Below, piece by piece: positions 59,384-64,000 of a DNA stretch of 64,000 nucleotides; within the stretch, counting starts at the first letter, position 1; each line of letters opens with the position of its first letter. The stretch spans positions 81,371 through 145,370 of the forward strand of contig NZ_JSYN01000016.1 of assembly GCF_000812965.1 (NCBI RefSeq). The letters are read 5' to 3'. The DNA comes from Pedobacter kyungheensis (GTDB lineage Bacteria > Bacteroidota > Bacteroidia > Sphingobacteriales > Sphingobacteriaceae). The translations under genes were made by a program, and so were the position numbers. The notes beneath the pieces are model-generated. The model saw only the letters and a program-made list of their open reading frames with translations. It did not search any database and was not told the DNA's origin.

Positions 59384-60781
59384 ATGTATAAAATAAATAC
59401 AACTTACAAAAAACTACTTGCCGATACCACGACGCCGGTAAGCATTTACCTGCGCTTGCGCGATGTTTACCCGAACAGCATTTTACTGGAGAGTTCGGAT
59501 TACCATAGTCGCGAAAACTCAATGAGTTTTGTTTGCGCCGAGCCGGTTGCGGGTATCATTTTAAAAGGTTCGCGACTGGAAACTTATTTTCCGGATGGAG
59601 CTGTTGAAATTACCGAGAGCAAAAACCTGATTGATGAAATCGCCGATTTTAAAGACAAGTTTAAAGCAAGCGAATTGCCCGAAATTAAATTCATTTCGAG
59701 TGGTTTGTTTGGTTATTTTACCTGGAATGCCGTGCAGCATTTCGAAGATATTAAGTTTACATCGGAGACACCTGAAGGCGAGGAGATCCCCGAAATGCAA
59801 TACCATTTGTACCGGTATATCATTGCCATCGATCACTTTAAGAACGAAATTACCCTGTTCAAAAATACTTTCGAAGGCGAAGAAGAAGGTGGTTTGGAGA
59901 AAATGGAATACCTGATCCAGAACAAAAATTATCCGGAGTATAAGTTTCAGACCAGGGGTAAAGAATCATCCAACTTAACCGATAAAGGATTTATGGATCT
60001 GGTAGAAAAACTGCAAAAGCACATTTACCGTGGCGATGTTTTCCAGATTGTACCTTCGCGAGCCTTTAAGCAGGCTTTTTCTGGCGATGAGTTTAATGTT
60101 TACCGTTGTTTGCGTTCTATAAACCCATCACCTTATCTGTTTTATTTCGATTACGGTAATTTCAAGCTTTTTGGCTCATCGCCCGAAGCACAGATTACCA
60201 TCAAAAACAATTCAGCTAATATTTTCCCAATCGCCGGAACCTTTAAACGGAGTGGAAACGATATCGAAGATGCAGAACAAGCCAGAAAGTTAGAACAAGA
60301 CCCTAAAGAAAGTGCAGAGCACGTTATGCTGGTTGATTTAGCCCGGAATGATTTGAGCAGGCATTGTAACCGGGTAGAAGTAAAATCATTTAAAGAAGTG
60401 CAGTACTATTCGCACCTGATCCATTTAGTAAGCAAGGTTAGCGGCCATTTGCAGGAAAACGTTAGTGCTTTTAAAGTAGTGGCCGATACTTACCCGGCGG
60501 GTACTTTAAGTGGTGCGCCGAAATACAAAGCCATGCAGCTGATTGATGAAAACGAGAAACTGGGTCGCAATTTCTACGCTGGCGCCATTGGGTTTATGGG
60601 TTTTAACGAAGATTTTAACCACGCCATCATGATCAGGACTTTTATGAGCAAAAATAACGAACTGCATTACCGTGCAGGAGCGGGTATTGTAGCCGATTCG
60701 GTGCCGGAGACAGAAATGCAGGAAGTAAACAACAAAATTGCCGCATTGCGTAAAGCCGTGCAGATGGCAGAGGGGATATAG
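59384..60781 (+). CDS. trpE: Anthranilate synthase component I
   Basis: First enzyme of tryptophan synthesis: makes anthranilate from chorismate with TrpG supplying ammonia. The 465 residues start at ATG 59384; in-frame codons upstream are non-conserved. The regulatory LLES motif (34-37), the tryptophan-binding site for feedback inhibition, is present. Catalytic-domain signatures: PSPYLFYFDYG, FGSSPEA, PIAGTFKRSG, ARNDLSRHC and AGTLSGAPKYKAM, with YRAGAGIVADSVPE near the C-terminus. Regulated by feedback and, by inference, by the attenuator upstream. Confidence 0.97.
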   Translation: MYKINTTYKKLLADTTTPVSIYLRLRDVYPNSILLESSDYHSRENSMSFVCAEPVAGIILKGSRLETYFPDGAVEITESKNLIDEIADFKDKFKASELPEIKFISSGLFGYFTWNAVQHFEDIKFTSETPEGEEIPEMQYHLYRYIIAIDHFKNEITLFKNTFEGEEEGGLEKMEYLIQNKNYPEYKFQTRGKESSNLTDKGFMDLVEKLQKHIYRGDVFQIVPSRAFKQAFSGDEFNVYRCLRSINPSPYLFYFDYGNFKLFGSSPEAQITIKNNSANIFPIAGTFKRSGNDIEDAEQARKLEQDPKESAEHVMLVDLARNDLSRHCNRVEVKSFKEVQYYSHLIHLVSKVSGHLQENVSAFKVVADTYPAGTLSGAPKYKAMQLIDENEKLGRNFYAGAIGFMGFNEDFNHAIMIRTFMSKNNELHYRAGAGIVADSVPETEMQEVNNKIAALRKAVQMAEGI

Positions 60782-60833
60782 TTGGGAATTAAGAGTTTTT
60801 AGTTTGGAGTAAAATCCACTAATCAGAAATACA

Positions 60834-61439
60834 ATGGAAAATATAAATAATACTTCCCCTTCAGGGGGCAAGGGGGTGGTTTTGGTGATCGATAACTACG
60901 ATAGTTTTACCTATAACTTAGTGCATTTAATTAACGAAGTGGGTTATGAGGCCGAAGTTTGGAGAAACGATAAGTTTGAGCTGGCCGATGTAGAAAAGTA
61001 CGATAAAATATTGCTTTCCCCTGGTCCCGGCATTCCTGAAGAAGCCGGTTTGTTACTGGATGTAATTAAAACGTATGCGCCAACCAAAAGCATTTTTGGG
61101 GTATGTTTAGGCCAGCAGGCCATTGCCGAAGCCTTTGGCGGTACGCTGTACAATTTAGGTAGACCAATGCATGGCATTGCTACACCCGTTACAGTTGTAG
61201 ATGGCGATGAACCTTTGTTCTGGGAATGTCCGCAAACCATAAATGTTGGCCGTTACCACAGCTGGGTGGTGAGTAAAGATAACTTCCCCTCGTGCTTAAA
61301 AATTACAGCCCGCGATCATAAAAACGAGATTATGGCTTTACGACACGAAACACTTGATGTACGCGGCGTACAATTTCATCCAGAAAGTGTGCTTACCGAG
61401 TTTGGCAGGCAGATGATGGAGAATTGGTTAACAAATTAA
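60834..61439 (+). CDS. trpG: Anthranilate synthase component II (glutamine amidotransferase)
   Basis: Glutamine amidotransferase subunit for TrpE. Class-I amidotransferase core with LSPGPGIPEEAG, catalytic Cys in GVCLGQQAIAEAFGG and the His/Glu pair in VQFHPESVLTE. The 201 residues include about 14 extra N-terminal residues (MENINNTSPSGGKG) before the conserved VVLVIDNYDSFTYN; these come from a stretch TTCCCCTTCAGGGGGCAAG that looks like a dispersed intergenic repeat, so GTG at 60876 is an alternative start. It follows trpE by 52 nt. Confidence 0.94.
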   Translation: MENINNTSPSGGKGVVLVIDNYDSFTYNLVHLINEVGYEAEVWRNDKFELADVEKYDKILLSPGPGIPEEAGLLLDVIKTYAPTKSIFGVCLGQQAIAEAFGGTLYNLGRPMHGIATPVTVVDGDEPLFWECPQTINVGRYHSWVVSKDNFPSCLKITARDHKNEIMALRHETLDVRGVQFHPESVLTEFGRQMMENWLTN

Positions 61440-61459
61440 AAATTGTCCTGCCGGTCGTC

Positions 61460-61616
61460 ATCCTGAACTTGTTTCAGGATCTCAACTGAGTGGAATTAGT
61501 TAAATTTTAGATGAGGGGTATATCATAAGCTTTTTTCTTAAAATTTTGTCACGTTGAGCTTGCCGAAATCCCTCTAAAGAAGTTAATAAAGTTCTTTCGA
61601 TAAGCTCAGGATGACA
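61460..61616. repeat. REP-like hairpins between trpG and trpC
   Basis: ATCCTGAA (61460-61467) / TTCAGGAT (61473-61480), and TGAGCTT plus CGAAA near 61554-61568 pairing with TTTCG and AAGCTCA near 61594-61609. Sequence of this kind (CCTGAACTTGTTTCAGG, CGATAAGCTCAGGATGACA) is familiar as dispersed intergenic repeats in Bacteroidota. It fills the place where trpD is often found. Confidence 0.65.
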
Positions 61617-61653
61617 ATTCGAGATTTATGATACCCTCTTAACAGATTGATAG

Positions 61654-62436
61654 ATGAACATACTAGATAAAATCGTACTCCGTAAAAAAGAAGAAGTTGC
61701 CGCTGCAAAAGCACTGGTTTCTGTTCAGGATTTAGAAAATGCCGTACATTTTAAAAGGACACCACATTCTTTTAAAGATTTTTTGCTGTCGGCAGATCGC
61801 ACCGGGATTATTGCCGAGTTTAAACGTCGTTCACCTTCAAAAGGATTGATTAATGGTGTTGCCGATGTGGCCGAAGTTACCCAGGCCTATAACAGTGCCG
61901 GTGCATCAGCTCTTTCTGTATTAACCGATGTTGATTTTTTTGGTGGTAAAACGGAAGATCTTTTGGCTGCACGCGCAGCAAACAACATTCCGGTTTTAAG
62001 AAAGGATTTCATGATTGATGAATACCAGATTCTCGAAGCAAAAGCCTGGGGAGCTGATATTATCTTATTAATCGCCTCGATTTTAACTCCACAACAGATT
62101 AATGATTTTGGCAAGTTTGCCCAAAACCTGGGCTTAAATGTGCTTTTAGAAGTACACAATCTCGAAGAACTGGAAAGAAGTATTTCACCTAATTTAGATG
62201 CCATTGGGGTAAATAACCGGAACCTGGCCGATTTTACTGTCGACATTCAGACCTCATTCGATCTGGTAAATAAGATTCCGGATGAATTTTTGAAAATCTC
62301 TGAAAGTGCAATCAGCAATCCGCAAACCATAAGGGAACTGAAAACTGCTGGTTTTAATGGCTTTTTAATCGGCGAAAACTTTATGAAAACCGATAATCCC
62401 GGACTTGCGATTCAGCAATTTGTGGCAGAGATATAA
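61654..62436 (+). CDS. trpC: Indole-3-glycerol phosphate synthase
   Basis: TIM-barrel enzyme closing the indole ring from CdRP. The 260 residues contain the signature IIAEFKRRSPSKG (about residues 48-60), with the catalytic Lys, PVLRKDFMIDEYQI, LLIASIL, EVHNLEELE, GVNNRNL and ESAISNP. Single-domain, not fused to TrpF. It follows trpG after a 214-nt repeat-rich gap; trpD, trpF, trpB and trpA are not in this stretch, so they must be elsewhere. Whether the attenuator upstream of trpE also controls it depends on read-through of the gap. Confidence 0.96.
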   Translation: MNILDKIVLRKKEEVAAAKALVSVQDLENAVHFKRTPHSFKDFLLSADRTGIIAEFKRRSPSKGLINGVADVAEVTQAYNSAGASALSVLTDVDFFGGKTEDLLAARAANNIPVLRKDFMIDEYQILEAKAWGADIILLIASILTPQQINDFGKFAQNLGLNVLLEVHNLEELERSISPNLDAIGVNNRNLADFTVDIQTSFDLVNKIPDEFLKISESAISNPQTIRELKTAGFNGFLIGENFMKTDNPGLAIQQFVAEI

Positions 62437-62444
62437 GGACTTTT

Positions 62445-62477
62445 AAACCTTGCAGGTTTTAAAAACCTGCAAGGTTT
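62445..62477. repeat. Perfect AAACCT-family palindrome after trpC
   Basis: AAACCTTGCAGGTTTT (62445-62460), one centre base, then its exact complement (62462-62477): 16-bp arms. Same style as 3382-3414. It directly precedes the hflX promoter and supplies its TTTG at 62475-62478. Confidence 0.75.
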
Positions 62478-62502
62478 GGTTGGCCGCAATTTTGTATCTT
62501 TG
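62475..62502 (+). promoter_or_regulatory. Promoter of hflX, overlapping a REP palindrome
   Basis: TTTG (62475-62478), 16 nt, TATCTTTG (62495-62502). The -7 box ends 10 nt before the ATG at 62513; the -33 element lies at the edge of the palindrome. Confidence 0.5.
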
Positions 62503-62512
62503 CATCAATTAC

Positions 62513-63703
62513 ATGGGAAGACAAAAATTTTATGATACTGCCATTGTGCAGGAACGGGCAATTTTAGTTGGGGTAGTAACTCCCGGCGAGAAAGAAGCCC
62601 AAACAAAAGAATATTTAGACGAGCTGGCCTTTTTGGTAGATACAGCCGGTGGGAAGGTGGAGAAGGTTTTTACGCAAAAAATGCTCAAGCCAGAGCGTGC
62701 CACCTTTGTGGGTACAGGTAAGCTCGAAGAAATTAAAGCCTACGTTAAATCAGAAGAAATTGATACCGTAGTTTTCGATGATGAATTGTCGCCATCGCAA
62801 CTGCGCAATATAGACCGCGAATTAGGTGTTAAGGTATTAGACCGGAGTAATTTAATTCTCGATATTTTCGCTAACAGGGCGCAAACTGCCCAGGCCAAAA
62901 CCCAGGTAGAACTGGCTCAGTTACAATACGTATTACCGCGCTTAACCGGTATGTGGACGCACTTGGAACGCCAGAAAGGTGGTATCGGGATGCGTGGTCC
63001 GGGTGAAACCCAGATTGAAAGTGACAGAAGGATCATTTTAAATAAAATCTCTTTATTAAAAGAACGCCTGAGGAATATCGACAGGCAAAACGAAACGCAA
63101 CGCAAAAACCGGGGTCAGCTCATTAGGGTTGCTTTGGTAGGTTATACCAACGTGGGTAAATCTACGATCATGAACATGTTGTCGAAATCGGAAGTTTTTG
63201 CTGAGAATAAACTCTTTGCAACGTTAGATACCACTGTTCGTAAAGTTGTGATCGAAAACCTGCCTTTCCTGTTATCCGATACGGTTGGTTTTATCCGCAA
63301 ACTTCCTCACCATCTGGTAGAATGTTTTAAATCTACCCTGGATGAAGTTAGGGAAGCCGATTTGCTGGTTCACGTGGTTGATGTTTCGCACCCCAATTTC
63401 GAAGACCAGATTAATACGGTTAATGAAACCTTAAAGGATATCGGGGCAATTGATAAGGATATGATCCTGGTGTTCAATAAAATTGATGCCTATGTTTCGC
63501 CTGAAGTAGAAGGAGGTGATGACGACGGTAAACTGACACTGGAAGATTTTAAAAACAGTTGGATGAGTCATGGCAAAGTGCCGGTGCTGTTTATTTCAGC
63601 AACTCAAAGAGAGAATATAGAAGAATTTAAAACGTTATTGTACGATAAGATCAAGGCTGCGCATGTGGCGAGGTACCCGTATGATAGCAATTTATTATAT
63701 TAG
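62513..63703 (+). CDS. hflX: Ribosome-splitting GTPase HflX
   Basis: GTPase that binds and splits stalled 70S ribosomes. The 396 residues start at ATG 62513 (MGRQKFYDTAIVQERAILVGV); a longer frame upstream would run through the palindrome and promoter. Motifs: the N-terminal HflX domain with KPERATFVGTGKLEEIK, the Gly-rich linker GIGMRGPGETQIESDRR, G1 GYTNVGKST (210-218), DTVGFIRKLPH and NKID. Not in the same operon as trpC: it has its own promoter. Confidence 0.95.
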   Translation: MGRQKFYDTAIVQERAILVGVVTPGEKEAQTKEYLDELAFLVDTAGGKVEKVFTQKMLKPERATFVGTGKLEEIKAYVKSEEIDTVVFDDELSPSQLRNIDRELGVKVLDRSNLILDIFANRAQTAQAKTQVELAQLQYVLPRLTGMWTHLERQKGGIGMRGPGETQIESDRRIILNKISLLKERLRNIDRQNETQRKNRGQLIRVALVGYTNVGKSTIMNMLSKSEVFAENKLFATLDTTVRKVVIENLPFLLSDTVGFIRKLPHHLVECFKSTLDEVREADLLVHVVDVSHPNFEDQINTVNETLKDIGAIDKDMILVFNKIDAYVSPEVEGGDDDGKLTLEDFKNSWMSHGKVPVLFISATQRENIEEFKTLLYDKIKAAHVARYPYDSNLLY

Positions 63704-64000
63704 ATTAAATTTCCGATAATGCATTACGGAAATAAGTCTTACAGCTTTTAAACATTAACCTATGTTTGATTAAAACATCCTAGTTAGACGTTTCTAGGCG
63801 ACTTTTTTTTCTTAGAATCGTCACCCTGAACCGATAGCTATCGGATTTATTTCAGGGTCTAGTTTTTGCAGGAGAGATGCTGAAATGAATTCAGCATGAC
63901 GATCGCAGCAGGATAATACTAATTGAGCTCAGGTTATAAGTTCAAAAGATTTAGCATTAATACTATTTAATATTAGCAGATTGTTTATAGTCTGATAATT
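63704..64000. repeat. Intergenic end of the window with nested hairpin repeats
   Basis: No gene in the last 297 nt. CCCTGAA (63824-63830) / TTCAGGG (63851-63857) encloses the palindrome CCGATAGCTATCGG (63831-63844), and ATGCTGAA (63877-63884) / TTCAGCAT (63890-63897) follows: REP-like elements like those at 61460-61616. A weak CCTAG/CTAGG hairpin followed by T residues at about 63779-63810 may be the hflX terminator. Confidence 0.5.

Noticed and set aside
1..64000. tRNA, rRNA, tmRNA, riboswitches and insertion sequences
   Set aside because: Intergenic regions were read for cloverleaf T-arm motifs, rRNA blocks, known aptamer-like cores and transposase frames; none was supportable.

Overview
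The window is a chromosomal segment of a Bacteroidota bacterium, most likely from the Sphingobacteriaceae (Pedobacter-like). The evidence is a SusC/SusD pair, an Oar-type TonB receptor, families largely confined to the phylum (DUF4270, DUF4920, a GT5-only glycogen-synthase-like protein), no Shine-Dalgarno sequences, promoters of the TTTG-N19-TAnnTTTG type, and many small palindromic intergenic repeats. No tRNA, rRNA, CRISPR array, transposase or phage module was seen.

Layout. 1-8.4 kb is housekeeping: ilvE, a DUF4920 protein, radA, rng, a 29-residue basic protein, a TPR protein, HU, mutY and ssb. 8.4-15.1 kb holds a DUF4270 lipoprotein with a short glycogen-synthase-like protein, then divergently panC, panD, a flippase-like membrane protein, an acyl-CoA dehydrogenase, a small four-helix membrane protein and a lipoprotein. 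15.2-20.1 kb is the rimP-nusA-infB operon with a terminator-like leader hairpin. 20.2-32 kb is a surface-glycan cluster: an acyltransferase, eight glycosyltransferase-type proteins, UDP-galactopyranose mutase and an MsbA-type ABC exporter. 32-38.8 kb has meaB, an aminopeptidase P, a strongly biased ompA-type gene, a 45-residue membrane protein, ridA and recG. 39.3-44.5 kb is a SusC/SusD pair without a neighbouring regulator or glycoside hydrolase. 44.6-51.4 kb has an MFS exporter, a PLDc_N protein, an ABC exporter and an Oar-like receptor. 51.4-53 kb has a long intergenic region with a 21-bp periodic array, followed by a helical protein of unknown function. 53.2-58.6 kb has a DUF4304 protein, two overlapping secreted amidohydrolase-like genes and a cytochrome-b-like membrane protein. 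58.6-62.4 kb has dispersed repeats and then trpE-trpG-trpC. The window ends with hflX.

Two signals stand out. First, a complete Trp-type transcription attenuator lies upstream of trpE: a near-leaderless 22-codon leader peptide containing Trp-Leu-Trp, a 12-bp terminator with a U-tract, and an 11-bp antiterminator pairing placed so that ribosome position selects the fold. Second, 13 consecutive 21-bp units at 51975-52247 each start with CA (11 with CAA), giving a Gln-led heptad periodicity in one frame, interrupted by an in-frame stop. Several genes also have a TAnnTTTG box within 3-10 nt of the start codon, suggesting leaderless mRNAs. The trp cluster lacks trpD at its usual place, where REP-like repeats are found instead.
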